Shown here: one piece after another, positions 43,526-52,759 of the stretch
How positions within the stretch are numbered: position 1 is the first letter of the stretch
Layout of the letters: each line of letters starts with the position of its first letter
DNA from: an uncultured Prevotella sp.
GTDB taxonomy: Bacteria; Bacteroidota; Bacteroidia; Bacteroidales; Bacteroidaceae
Direction: 5' to 3'
Assembly: GCA_947177775.1 (NCBI GenBank)
Contig: CAMWVS010000002.1
Location: 1-64,000, forward strand
DNA: 64,000 bases
The notes under the pieces: generated by a model
The model's database searches: none
Seen by the model: the letters and a program-made list of their open reading frames with translations, nothing else
Told to the model about the DNA's origin: nothing
Translations under genes and position numbers: made by a program

Positions 43526-44818
43526 CTATTGAATTATTTTGTTATTTTTATACTTAAAATCAATATGCCTTTTGAGCTTGTCAATAATGCCTTTTCTTTT
43601 TGCTTTGCAAAAATTTTCTTGACCATCTTTTTGGTATATTCTTTTATATGGACATCCTCCTTCGCATATAGGGAAACAAGAACAGTTCTCACAATTGGTA
43701 TCTGAGAGAGGGTCGTTTTCCAATAAATATTTCAATAGCAGCTCATTAGACAACGAAACTTCTTTAACTGTCCCTATTGTTTTCTCCTTGATGCCAATAT
43801 CATTCCAGCATTTATAAAGTTCTCCTTCTGGACCAATGACAAAACTTGTAATATGACGTGCGCTACATTCTCCAAACAGAGGATGGGGATATAATGAAAT
43901 CGGAATGTTATGATTGTCATATTGTTCTAAAACGAACTTATTTACTTCGTCCGCTTCAAAACAACAGTTATTTGGTTCTGCAGAGAAGTCATCTGTGACG
44001 TATCCAGGATGGATGTTGATGTTGTATTTGCCGTATCTCTCCTTGAGAAAACTGTATATACGAGAGTATTCAGATTGATTAGACTTGTCAACATTAACTC
44101 TAAATCCAATAGAAATCTCAGGATATATAGAAAATAAATCGTCAAGATTATGCACAATTCTTTGAAAACTGTCATTGTTCTGTTTATGAGGTCTGCGTTT
44201 ATTATGAACTTCCTCCAAACCGTCAATCGTTACTTGAATGGCAGTAATTTTCAATTCTTTCAATTTCTCGGATTTCGTCTTATCTAATAGATAGGCATTT
44301 GTTATCATGTGGGCGTTATAGTTGTCAAACATTTCCATTAGCCTGTGCGATAAATTCTCAATATACTCAAATTGAAGCAGAGGTTCTCCACCATACCATG
44401 TAACACGCAAATACTTTGTGTTCTTGAATAATTTAACAAATGACATCGTGTCTTCGAGCAAATCGGATTGAGCTTTTGCAGACGACGGCGCAATACCCGA
44501 TTCATAGCAATAAACGCATTTGAAATTGCATGCTGTTGTCGGTGCTATGGTCAATGTCAGGTAACTGGTATCTAAACGGGACAGTGAGCGTTGTAATTTA
44601 ATGGAACGATAAATATTAGTATCATCATCCACTAATATCATATTCTTCTTAAGCACTAATATTTCATCCTCTGATAAATCAGAAAAGTCACCACCCATAA
44701 TTGTGTCTATACAAGATATAAGTGATGCCTCCATTTTCATCAGGTTGTTCGTATAAGTGTTATAAATAAATCTTCCGTATGAAGATTCTAATACCATGTT
44801 ATATTTAGACCAATACAT
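43526..44818 (-). CDS. Radical SAM/SPASM peptide maturase, module 1
   Basis: The 430-residue enzyme has an N-terminal peptide-recognition-like region, the [4Fe-4S] motif C97-x3-C101-x2-C104 (ACNFKCVYCYE), and SAM-binding WYGGEPLLQF. The SPASM domain has auxiliary-cluster Cys in KCWND, CENCSCFPICEGGCPYKR and FCKAK. SPASM maturases install thioether or C-C bonds in ribosomal peptides. The precursor gene lies 60 bases upstream and is Cys-rich, so it is the probable substrate. A hairpin separates the two genes. Confidence 0.9.
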   Translation of the reverse strand: MYWSKYNMVLESSYGRFIYNTYTNNLMKMEASLISCIDTIMGGDFSDLSEDEILVLKKNMILVDDDTNIYRSIKLQRSLSRLDTSYLTLTIAPTTACNFKCVYCYESGIAPSSAKAQSDLLEDTMSFVKLFKNTKYLRVTWYGGEPLLQFEYIENLSHRLMEMFDNYNAHMITNAYLLDKTKSEKLKELKITAIQVTIDGLEEVHNKRRPHKQNNDSFQRIVHNLDDLFSIYPEISIGFRVNVDKSNQSEYSRIYSFLKERYGKYNINIHPGYVTDDFSAEPNNCCFEADEVNKFVLEQYDNHNIPISLYPHPLFGECSARHITSFVIGPEGELYKCWNDIGIKEKTIGTVKEVSLSNELLLKYLLENDPLSDTNCENCSCFPICEGGCPYKRIYQKDGQENFCKAKRKGIIDKLKRHIDFKYKNNKIIQ

Positions 44819-44834
44819 AGAATAATTTTTTTAA

Positions 44835-44870
44835 GGAGAGGGGAACAATTCCAAGAAGAGTCCCCTCTCC
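44835..44870 (-). terminator. Perfect hairpin between precursor 1 and its maturase
   Basis: GGAGAGGGGA (44835-44844) and TCCCCTCTCC (44861-44870) form a perfect 10-bp stem just after the precursor stop. No T-run follows in the minus direction, so it may partly terminate or protect the 3' end, favouring precursor over maturase. Confidence 0.65.
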
Positions 44871-44878
44871 ATAGTTAG

Positions 44879-45097
44879 TTATGCCAGATTATTTTTACAT
44901 TGGCAATCAGGCGCACAGTTCCACGCATCACAATCCGACCAAGGATTGCAATATTGCACTTTGTCCTCTAACTTGGTGACAGCATTTGCGTGATTGCCAC
45001 CTCCAAAGATTTGTGCCATTACTGAAGCACTCAGATGATTCTCAAACTGTTTGTTGGAATCATTACGTTCTACGAACGCGAAAAGATTTTTTTTCAT
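44879..45097 (-). CDS. Double-glycine natural-product precursor peptide 1
   Basis: The 72-residue peptide has a hydrophobic leader with a Gly run (SASVMAQIFGGG, G32-G34) fitting C39 peptidase cleavage. The core has five Cys at positions 50, 56, 61, 65 and 67 (C-x5-C-x4-C-x3-C-x1-C), with Trp and Asp between them (CNPWSDCDAWNCAPDCQC). This layout, together with the adjacent radical SAM/SPASM enzyme and the C39 exporter, marks it as a RiPP precursor. The leader Lys/Phe start (MKKNLFAFVERND) resembles GG-type peptides. The final structure is unknown. Confidence 0.85.
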   Translation of the reverse strand: MKKNLFAFVERNDSNKQFENHLSASVMAQIFGGGNHANAVTKLEDKVQYCNPWSDCDAWNCAPDCQCKNNLA

Positions 45098-45174
45098 TCT
45101 TTTTTGTTTTTGAAATGTTAATAATTATGTTGATTATCTGCCAATGGTGATTTACTACCAATTGGCTCTTTTGA

Positions 45175-47358
45175 CTAACTTCCTAATTCCAACTGGTTTT
45201 TAACTAAATTATAATATACACCCTTTTTCTTAATGAGAGAAGTGTGATTACCAACTTCAACTATCTTTCCACCATCTACAACTATGATTTGGTCTGCGTT
45301 TTTTACAGTGGATAGTCTGTGCGCCACCACAACCACTGTTCGACCTTTGTAAAATTCATCAAGGTTCTCAACTATTGCTCTCTCATTTTTAGCATCAAGG
45401 GAATTGGTCGCTTCATCTAGGAATATAAAATCCGGATTCTTATAAACTGCACGGGCAATGAGTATGCGCTGCTTTTGTCCCTGGCTTAACCCAACTCCGT
45501 CCCGGCCGATAATAGTGTTGTACTTTAAAGGAAGCCCCATCACATAGTCATGGATATTTGCGATTTTCGCAGCCTGTTCAAGCCGTTCCACATCAATCTC
45601 GCCGTCATCAACAGCGATGTTTCGAGCTATGGATTCGGAGAATATCACTCCGTCCTGCATCACCACTCCACAATGACGACGCCACCACTTGAGGTTGTAT
45701 TCATTGATATTACGACCAGCGATTGATATTGAACCGGCCATAACCTGATAGTAACCAAGCATAAGCTTGATCAGTGTAGTTTTCCCACTTCCAGATGCTC
45801 CTACTATGGCAGTTACCTTACCCTCTGGAATGTCAAAAGACACACCCTCAAGTGTTTTCTTCAAAGCATGGGGATCGTATTTGAAATCTATGTCCTCAAT
45901 AATGATTGACTTTTCTTTGTTAAATGATTTTGCCTGATTTTCTTTGGATTCCTCGTTCTTACCTTCATGAATCTCGTTTATTCGTTCAAGGGATATCTTT
46001 ACATCCTGTAAAGAGTAAATAAATGACATAAACTGCTCTACCGGTGAGTTGAGTTGCCCCACAATATACTGAATGGCAAGCATCGCTCCAAGTGTAATCT
46101 GACCGTTTATCACAGCTGTTGCCGCAAATACTGTTATCAGTATGTTCTTGACCTCATTAATAAATATGGAGCCGGCCTCTTGTGTCTGCTGCAGTTTAAG
46201 CGACTTCATTTGAACACCGAATAAATCAGCTTGGGTATCTTCCCATTCCCACCGCCTGCGCAGCTCACAGTCTTGGAGCTTTATCTCCTGCATTGACGTG
46301 ATAAACTGGTATGTCTTGTTTTGGTTAATCGCTTGTTGCTCGAATATTTCATAATCAAGCACCTTGCGACGCCGTAGAAATGATGATATCCATAATCCAT
46401 AAATAACACTTCCCACAATAAAAACACCGAAAATTATTTTATTGTAAAAAAACAAGACAACACCGAATATGATGAAACTTAGGAATGTGAAAATCACATT
46501 CAAGATCTGTCCGGTAAGGAAATTCTGCACACGCGAATGATCTCCGATTCGCTGTAATAAATCACCCATTAGCTTTGTATCGAAGAACGACATCGGCAAC
46601 TTCAGCAATTTTATGAAAAAGTCACTTACCAATGAAATGTTTATCCGCATGGAGATATGAAGCAGCAACCAACGGCGAATGAAGTCTGTTGCGGTACGTC
46701 CAGTGACAATCATCAGTTCTCCCAATAGGACAAGCCATATAAGCCCTATGTCATTATACTTTATTCCAATATCAACGATTGCCTGAGTTAAAAAAGGCAT
46801 GATGAGCTGAAGTAAACACCCCAGCAACAGCCCCAAAATAATTTGGATGAAATATTTTCTATATAGTAATACATAACCAAACAAAAAGTTGAATGAACGC
46901 CTCTCTACAGTCTTTGTCTCTGTTTTTTTGTTATAAAACGAGTCGGTAGGCTTTAGAAACATGGCAAGGCCATTGCTCTCTCCATCAATTTCTGTTGACA
47001 GCCAATGCTTTTCAAATTCCTCCTTTTGATATTTGACCAGCCCCTTGCTAGGATCAGCAATATAAAATTCTCCTTTTTTATCATGCTTATATAAAACAAC
47101 GAAATGTTTTTGATTCCAATGTAGAATACATGGCAATAAACTATCGACCAATTGCTTCGATGAAATTCTACGGCATTCAGGAATGAATCCAATTTGTTTG
47201 GCAACCTGATAAATACCAAGCATTGATACACCTTCAGAAGTAACAGAACACAGTTCAGATAATTCTTCATATGAATAAGATCCTTTGTACTCATCGCAAA
47301 TCATCTTTAAACAGGAAGCACCACATTGCATACTGTCACGTTGTCTTACGAATTTCAT
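45175..47358 (-). CDS. C39-peptidase ABC exporter for double-glycine peptides
   Basis: The N-terminal C39 peptidase has C12 (DSMQCGASC), H85 (WNQKHFVVLY) and D102 (YIADPSKG). Five or six membrane helices follow (about 160-420). The ATPase domain contains Walker A GASGSGKTT, signature GLSQGQKQRI, Walker B FIFLDEATNS and the switch His in VVAHRLST. The 727-residue enzyme should cut leaders after GG and export the cores through the inner membrane. It is the only such exporter in the window and is flanked by both precursor modules. Confidence 0.95.
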   Translation of the reverse strand: MKFVRQRDSMQCGASCLKMICDEYKGSYSYEELSELCSVTSEGVSMLGIYQVAKQIGFIPECRRISSKQLVDSLLPCILHWNQKHFVVLYKHDKKGEFYIADPSKGLVKYQKEEFEKHWLSTEIDGESNGLAMFLKPTDSFYNKKTETKTVERRSFNFLFGYVLLYRKYFIQIILGLLLGCLLQLIMPFLTQAIVDIGIKYNDIGLIWLVLLGELMIVTGRTATDFIRRWLLLHISMRINISLVSDFFIKLLKLPMSFFDTKLMGDLLQRIGDHSRVQNFLTGQILNVIFTFLSFIIFGVVLFFYNKIIFGVFIVGSVIYGLWISSFLRRRKVLDYEIFEQQAINQNKTYQFITSMQEIKLQDCELRRRWEWEDTQADLFGVQMKSLKLQQTQEAGSIFINEVKNILITVFAATAVINGQITLGAMLAIQYIVGQLNSPVEQFMSFIYSLQDVKISLERINEIHEGKNEESKENQAKSFNKEKSIIIEDIDFKYDPHALKKTLEGVSFDIPEGKVTAIVGASGSGKTTLIKLMLGYYQVMAGSISIAGRNINEYNLKWWRRHCGVVMQDGVIFSESIARNIAVDDGEIDVERLEQAAKIANIHDYVMGLPLKYNTIIGRDGVGLSQGQKQRILIARAVYKNPDFIFLDEATNSLDAKNERAIVENLDEFYKGRTVVVVAHRLSTVKNADQIIVVDGGKIVEVGNHTSLIKKKGVYYNLVKNQLELGS

Positions 47359-47382
47359 TTGATTTTATCTGTTTGACTAAAT

Positions 47383-49632
47383 CTATTTTTCTATTTCGCT
47401 ATTATTTGTATTTTGCCATTTGGAAGCCTTACCTTTACCAATATTATACCGAAAGCTAAGCTGAACTATGGCATTATTCACCTTATCGTTATTCCATGTA
47501 GTATATTGATAATCAGGAATAATAATTTTATTGTAAGTACGCTTGGAAATTGCACTTGTCGGAATTGCTATAGCTAACATCATAGAGAGCTTGTTTTTAA
47601 GCAGAGAGGTTTGGGCTCCCAATATCAATTGCTCACTCTGCCCATATCTTTCGCCCTGTAATAATGGTTCTTTATCATACCGAAGAAAGTATCCGGAAAC
47701 AAAAGCTAATCGTTTATGAGCTTGCCATGTAGCTGTTATATCCAGATACCATGTGTGACCGTCACGCCATGAAGTTTGTTCCTCCGTACGTCTCTTATAC
47801 CACTGATAATTAGCAGCAAAATTGATTTCTATATTGTGAGGAAGTGTGTAATTGCCATTAAGACCAATATACTGATGAACATAATCTCCATTTATTAGAG
47901 TTTCTATTACTCTATCTCCATTGATATAGTACCAAGGCGTGATTTCACGTGAGGAATGTTTATACAGATAGGTAAGCTGAATAATATTCTTCAAATCGAC
48001 TCTATACTGCATATAGTGCATAATTTTCGCTTTCAACTCAGGATTGCCCTTATGCCAAAGAAAGGTATTGCGCTGATAAGTTACTACCGACAGTTGGTCG
48101 AGATTGGGATGTTGCACATCACAATAATAATTCGCATATATAGACATAAGTTTAAAAGGTCGCCAAAATGCTTTAACTAATGGTATCCATGAAAAATTTC
48201 CGTCCGAAAGGACATCATTTTTTTCATCAACATATAAGAGATTACTTCCTACAACAAAGTTAAAATTCTTTGTGAGATCAACATTTATACTAAAATAGGC
48301 ATCATGCCGACTTTCTCTATATGAAAAGAGTCTTGCATTGCTCGGACGGTCATAATTGGTATAATTCTTATTTGTAAAAGTATAGCCAATGGTACTGCTC
48401 AGCCTATCATTCCATATATATCTGACATCAGCATTGGTCCGCCAGTAGTTCTTCTTTCCTTCGTATTGTTGATGCGTTATATCCGTTAACAAAGAATATT
48501 GCTTATTTTCATCTACATTATAGTAGTTATAAGTAACATCACCAGATAGATACAGCTTATTATTGATAGAACCTCTATAATAAACTCCAGTTGTAATATT
48601 AGAAGCATGATACTTACCAATAGAATTGGATAAAAAGCTTTGAGTAATATCATTGTATGTTTTCTTATTTTTTCCTTTATTACTATTTATCCAAGTCTGT
48701 AATGAAAGAACATGCTGTGGATTGATCTTATAATCTGCACCCACGCTGAAATTCAAATTAGTCAAGCTATTACTCCCGTTAGGTTTGTTATAATCTTCCA
48801 TTGCTGTATTTTCTCTAATATCCTTATAGGTCTGTTCGTAAGACACCGCTTCAAACTGTAGCTTATTCTTCACTCCCACATCCCCATACATATTCCATTT
48901 CTTTGTAGCATAGGTATAGGTTAAACCTTCATCTGCGTTATAAGAATGCTTCTTCCTTAAAGCCAGCATTCCTTTAGCATGGGCACCTATATCAAACCCG
49001 ATATAAGTGTTACTTAAAATGACATTCATTACAATGGGAGCGTCACCGTATTTTCCCTTAGGATATCTAAGAATCTCAATTTTTCGAATACGCTTAGGAT
49101 TGAGATTGCGAATATACTCCAAGCCCACATCTCTGCCTTCGAGCATAATAGGCACATCTTGATATTCTCCTATCTTAATTGCTTCAGTCATCCAATTTAT
49201 CTTAACTCCTTGTAGTTTATCCAATAGCTGCAATGAATTTATACAGGCTTTTCTCAGAGAGTCGGTTATATAATACACCTCTGATGAAGCATCCTTTTTA
49301 ACCATATCCGCTGTAACTATCACTTCGCTTAATGTCAATGGAATCAATATAATTTCTATGGGAACTTTTTTTATCTCTACATTCTGAACTTGAAACCCAA
49401 CACAAGATACTCGTAAAAAGCTGTTTTCTGCATCTTCTACTTTTATTTCAAAGCATCCTTCGTGATTTGTAACCACACCAAAGAGAAGCGTACTATCAGA
49501 CTTCTGACACAACGCTACATTAGCATAAGAGATAGGTTCTCCTTCCGCATCACGAACTCGCCCTGAGATAACTTGAGCAATAAGTACTATTGGAAATTGC
49601 AAGGCAATTATTATAAATAGTAACCTTTTCAT
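47383..49632 (-). CDS. Outer-membrane beta-barrel protein with CarboxypepD_reg domain, module 2
   Basis: After a signal peptide (FIIIALQFPIVLIAQ), residues about 20-100 form a CarboxypepD_reg-like domain (ISGRVRDAEGEPISYANVAL). A plug-like region follows (LTLSEVIVTADMVKKD, LDKLQGVKINWM, LNPKRIRKIEILRYPKGKYG) and then a long barrel. The 749-residue protein is PF14905-like and is related in plan to the module 1 barrel. It starts 8 bases after the second radical SAM gene. A role in passing the module 2 peptide through the outer membrane is inferred from gene order. Confidence 0.85.
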   Translation of the reverse strand: MKRLLFIIIALQFPIVLIAQVISGRVRDAEGEPISYANVALCQKSDSTLLFGVVTNHEGCFEIKVEDAENSFLRVSCVGFQVQNVEIKKVPIEIILIPLTLSEVIVTADMVKKDASSEVYYITDSLRKACINSLQLLDKLQGVKINWMTEAIKIGEYQDVPIMLEGRDVGLEYIRNLNPKRIRKIEILRYPKGKYGDAPIVMNVILSNTYIGFDIGAHAKGMLALRKKHSYNADEGLTYTYATKKWNMYGDVGVKNKLQFEAVSYEQTYKDIRENTAMEDYNKPNGSNSLTNLNFSVGADYKINPQHVLSLQTWINSNKGKNKKTYNDITQSFLSNSIGKYHASNITTGVYYRGSINNKLYLSGDVTYNYYNVDENKQYSLLTDITHQQYEGKKNYWRTNADVRYIWNDRLSSTIGYTFTNKNYTNYDRPSNARLFSYRESRHDAYFSINVDLTKNFNFVVGSNLLYVDEKNDVLSDGNFSWIPLVKAFWRPFKLMSIYANYYCDVQHPNLDQLSVVTYQRNTFLWHKGNPELKAKIMHYMQYRVDLKNIIQLTYLYKHSSREITPWYYINGDRVIETLINGDYVHQYIGLNGNYTLPHNIEINFAANYQWYKRRTEEQTSWRDGHTWYLDITATWQAHKRLAFVSGYFLRYDKEPLLQGERYGQSEQLILGAQTSLLKNKLSMMLAIAIPTSAISKRTYNKIIIPDYQYTTWNNDKVNNAIVQLSFRYNIGKGKASKWQNTNNSEIEK

Positions 49633-49640
49633 ACCGCTTA

Positions 49641-50942
49641 TTATTCTTTGGGAATTTTATTATTATTGAGTACACGCCAACAATAGTCTTGAATTCTATT
49701 TTTAAAAATAGAGTAGTCGCTGCAATGTCCACAAGTTACCTTATTATTTTCGTTTATCCTATCTTCTCTAACGATGGGACAGCCACAATAACAAAGAGGA
49801 TAATAAAGACAATCGCTGCAGATGCAGTTTTTATCAAATAAATCGTACTCTTGAAATATTGGTTTTTCTTTCCATACAATATCTCCATTATTGTTAATAT
49901 ATCCCCTTAGTTTGTCTATTGGACGTTTATCGCATTTTTCAACCCCACCATTATAAAAAAACATATTATAGTGTTCTTTTTCAACATAGCACATGGAGAA
50001 CACATGCTCTGTACACAGTTCAAAGCCAGCATCTACAAGTTTCTCTTGTAGGGCTCTTAATTCCTCTATTTTAACTTTTTCTTCTTTGATTTGCCAAACT
50101 TTCTGCAAATCAACTTTTATACGGCATCGGTCTTCAATGGGGATATATTTGCAAATATCATTTAATAGATTGTTACTTTTTAGCGTTACTAAAGTATAGT
50201 TCAGTCTCAATACAACTTCCGCTTTCTGATTCAGCTTTAACAACTCAACTATATTGCTCAATATCAACGCAAACGAATTGTCACTATGGCTGTCATGTTT
50301 ATTGAGATTGTGAACTTTCTCATCACCGTCTATAGCTATTTGATAATAATGAACTTTGTTTCGTGCAAGCATTTTTATATTTTCATCATTCAGCAATGCT
50401 CCATTTGTTGTTATTCCAGCACTATAATCAACACCATTAGCACTGCAAAAAGAAAACAGTTCAGACGAAACCCAATCGATAATTTTAGGCTGAGTTAACG
50501 GCTCTCCCCCAAACCATGACAACACATAGAAATCTATATTATTCTCTATTATGTACTTTTTTATATGCTTAATAATTAACCGAATATTCTCGTTGTCAAT
50601 TTTAACTGGCTCATGTTTCTGAATGCAATACCAGCAATTATAATTACATTCGTATGTAGGAACTATCGTTGTTTTATATTCTTTTGAACGAATAAATCGG
50701 TTCCGAATATCTTTCAGCACAGCCCGTTCATCACTATCGTTGTCCACAATAAACTCTAAAGTTTTAAAATACTCTATGATTGATTGGTGAGAATTCACGA
50801 AAGCATCTGGAGCCTGTAAGATTTGGAGAAAAGAATCAATTTTATCTTTATCTACTTTTATAAATTTCTTGTTTACTCCGTTGAATATAACTGAGCTATA
50901 CGAATCTAACGGAACAGTATATAAATATTTATTAGCTCTCAT
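49641..50942 (-). CDS. Radical SAM/SPASM peptide maturase, module 2
   Basis: The 433-residue enzyme has C99-x3-C103-x2-C106 (ECNYNCWYCIQ) and the SAM-binding SWFGGEPLTQ. The SPASM-type Cys cluster at the C-terminus is rich (NCICSDCLYYPLCYCGCP and CGHCSDY), with a further Cys in GGVEKCDKRP. It is paralogous but not closely similar to the module 1 enzyme. The precursor gene (51045-51224) ends 102 bases upstream, with two hairpins between. The CxxC-repeat core of that peptide is its likely substrate. Confidence 0.9.
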   Translation of the reverse strand: MRANKYLYTVPLDSYSSVIFNGVNKKFIKVDKDKIDSFLQILQAPDAFVNSHQSIIEYFKTLEFIVDNDSDERAVLKDIRNRFIRSKEYKTTIVPTYECNYNCWYCIQKHEPVKIDNENIRLIIKHIKKYIIENNIDFYVLSWFGGEPLTQPKIIDWVSSELFSFCSANGVDYSAGITTNGALLNDENIKMLARNKVHYYQIAIDGDEKVHNLNKHDSHSDNSFALILSNIVELLKLNQKAEVVLRLNYTLVTLKSNNLLNDICKYIPIEDRCRIKVDLQKVWQIKEEKVKIEELRALQEKLVDAGFELCTEHVFSMCYVEKEHYNMFFYNGGVEKCDKRPIDKLRGYINNNGDIVWKEKPIFQEYDLFDKNCICSDCLYYPLCYCGCPIVREDRINENNKVTCGHCSDYSIFKNRIQDYCWRVLNNNKIPKE

Positions 50943-50963
50943 TTTTTGAAAAGGATTAAGTTA

Positions 50964-51040
50964 TGCACGAATCAAAGAGAGATTCGTGCACAACAATTAT
51001 AAAATCAGTATTTTCTATATGGATTCTTTACATCCATATA
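50964..51040 (-). terminator. Two hairpins between precursor 2 and its maturase
   Basis: TGCACGAATC (50964-50973) with GATTCGTGCA (50981-50990) gives a perfect 10-bp stem. TATATGGAT (51016-51024) with ATCCATATA (51032-51040) gives a perfect 9-bp stem directly after the precursor stop. They probably lower maturase expression relative to the precursor. Confidence 0.65.
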
Positions 51041-51044
51041 CACC

Positions 51045-51224
51045 TTACCCACAAAACCAAGTGCATTTATCGCACTTGTCACATTTGTTACACTTGTCTG
51101 AATATGAATCAGTTTCAGGTTTGGTGATTTCGGAGTTCTCAAAATTTTCCCCTCCCAATACATTGATCATTTCTTCTTCACTAAGGATAGCAGAATTGAT
51201 CTTTTCTAATTCTTGAATGTTCAT
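51045..51224 (-). CDS. Double-glycine natural-product precursor peptide 2 (59 aa)
   Basis: The ATG at 51222-51224 begins a 59-codon frame with a typical GG leader: MNIQELEKINSAILSEEE followed by MINVLGG (G24, G25). The core ends with C45-x2-C48-x2-C51-x2-C54-x3-C58, the sequence KCNKCDKCDKCTWFCG, immediately before the stop. It is the first gene upstream of the module 2 radical SAM/SPASM enzyme. Leader type, Cys repeats and neighbours all point to a RiPP precursor processed by the C39 exporter. The core Cys spacing (CxxC repeat) differs from precursor 1, so the two maturases probably have separate substrates. The gene is short enough to be missed automatically. Confidence 0.85.
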   Translation of the reverse strand: MNIQELEKINSAILSEEEMINVLGGENFENSEITKPETDSYSDKCNKCDKCDKCTWFCG

Positions 51225-51359
51225 TTGAATTGAGTTTAATGTTACGCCTACTCTATAAACTTTTCGGCTTTCGTCCCTTTTATACAGTCTGGTCTGTGGG
51301 ATTATTGTCGACTTTAATCTTTCTTGATGTTATACTTATATATCTACTTAATCCTTGAA

Positions 51360-52439
51360 TTACCATTCTACTAAGATAGCTCTGCCGCTTAGAGGTGGCT
51401 CACCGTATAACCCTCTTTGGCTATTCAATTGTGTTTGCAACTGTAACCTTTCTGCCTCTGTAAGTTTTTGACCATTGGGATAATATGTATCATCCAATTC
51501 GATATAATTATCAGTCCTTGCGATGTAAGGCAAATAACGCCCATTTAAGAAATAGATATCATTATAAGAAAGAGTGTAATTTTTAGCAATAGAGAAGTTT
51601 CCTGTTTTCATAATGGTGTTTCCTGAGCCATTTGAATAATCTGTAGAAGCAGCCAATGTTATCGAAGAATAGTCAAAACTTCCCTGCATGGTGTAATTTT
51701 GAGTAATCTTTGTAAAAGCTGATTTACAGTTGCTTTTTACATTATTAAGATTGATTGTTACATAATCATCTCGATCCTTGCGCTGTTGTTCATTGAACAT
51801 ACCCGCAGCATTACAAAAAGCGTGAAGGAAAAACCGGCGAATCTCATCGTCTGATTCAAACTGCAATGCAGTGGGAACATTAATGTACTGCTCTCCTCCT
51901 ATAAGGCCGTAACTACCACTACCCTCTATAGCAGATCCATTCATGCGCACTGCAATGTTGGGCAGTTTTATATGTCCTGGTTCATAATATTCCTCATCTT
52001 CGATTGAATTATAAAACCGTACATTAGTTGTGTTTTCAATTTGCTCAATAGCCATAATCGCTCCATCCTTTATATTTTGAGGGAGTTGAAGAAGTTTAAC
52101 TCGAAGCATCGTCCAATACTGGGCAGGATATGAGCCATAGATACCCGCTGCTCGAGTATTTGCATATTCAGGCAATTCAAACACACCCCAACATGTTGGG
52201 ATATCTGCGGATATAGCACTTGTCCAGGAATCCTTTTGAGCAACCTCACCATATGGATTTCCGGTTTCAATAAGTGCTGTTTCCTGCTGAGGTGTAAACT
52301 CAGCCACGAAATCAACACCTTGTTGATTTGATTTCTCCGGAGAGAATGACATTGCTTCCTCTTCGTTTGAACAAGAGCCAAACGATAACATTGAGACCAT
52401 AGCAATCATGGCCGCAATAGGCTTAATAATCTTTTTCAT
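51360..52439 (-). CDS. Astacin-fold lipoprotein with lost zinc site (pseudo-protease)
   Basis: A lipoprotein signal (MVSMLSFGSC, Cys 23) begins the 359-residue product. It follows the M12A astacin plan: KDGAIMAIEQIENTTNVRF, then the zinc region, then DRDDYVTINLNNV, a Met-turn-equivalent SITLA, and LSYNDIYFLNGRY. The zinc motif HExxHxxGxxH reads H206-A-F-C-N210-A-A-G-M-F-N216, so the catalytic Glu and two His are gone. It is predicted to be catalytically inactive. It lies one gene upstream of precursor 2 and may bind peptides instead of cutting them. Confidence 0.8.
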   Translation of the reverse strand: MKKIIKPIAAMIAMVSMLSFGSCSNEEEAMSFSPEKSNQQGVDFVAEFTPQQETALIETGNPYGEVAQKDSWTSAISADIPTCWGVFELPEYANTRAAGIYGSYPAQYWTMLRVKLLQLPQNIKDGAIMAIEQIENTTNVRFYNSIEDEEYYEPGHIKLPNIAVRMNGSAIEGSGSYGLIGGEQYINVPTALQFESDDEIRRFFLHAFCNAAGMFNEQQRKDRDDYVTINLNNVKSNCKSAFTKITQNYTMQGSFDYSSITLAASTDYSNGSGNTIMKTGNFSIAKNYTLSYNDIYFLNGRYLPYIARTDNYIELDDTYYPNGQKLTEAERLQLQTQLNSQRGLYGEPPLSGRAILVEW

Positions 52440-52441
52440 AA

Positions 52442-52759
52442 TTACTTAACTTTAAAATTTTTGTTATTTAACAGTTCTACTTGTTTCAAAACATTATCAT
52501 ACTCAGAAAGAGAAATGCCTAATTTCTCTGCATCAACAGCAGATAAATCAAGGTAAAACTTACCATTTCTATATCTAATTAAATTATTGAGCATCTCACC
52601 ATGGTTAATTTGTTTTTGATAAATCAAAAGACTATCCATGCGAACATCTATAATGTCTTCTGAATCAATGGAAGAATCATATACCAGATCTTGTTCTTGA
52701 CATGACGAACATAATGCTATTGACATTATGAGCAAAAGCTTTATTGTTTTCATTTTCAT
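52442..52759 (-). CDS. Small lipoprotein of unknown function
   Basis: A lipoprotein signal (LLLIMSIALCSSC, Cys about 20) precedes a short 85-residue mature part with acidic and helical features (SEDIIDVRMDSLLIYQ, AEKLGISLSEYDNVL). No domain is recognised. It overlaps the upstream 212-residue lipoprotein gene by 4 bases and ends 2 bases before the pseudo-astacin gene, so it belongs to the same operon. It may form a surface complex with them. Confidence 0.75.
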   Translation of the reverse strand: MKMKTIKLLLIMSIALCSSCQEQDLVYDSSIDSEDIIDVRMDSLLIYQKQINHGEMLNNLIRYRNGKFYLDLSAVDAEKLGISLSEYDNVLKQVELLNNKNFKVK

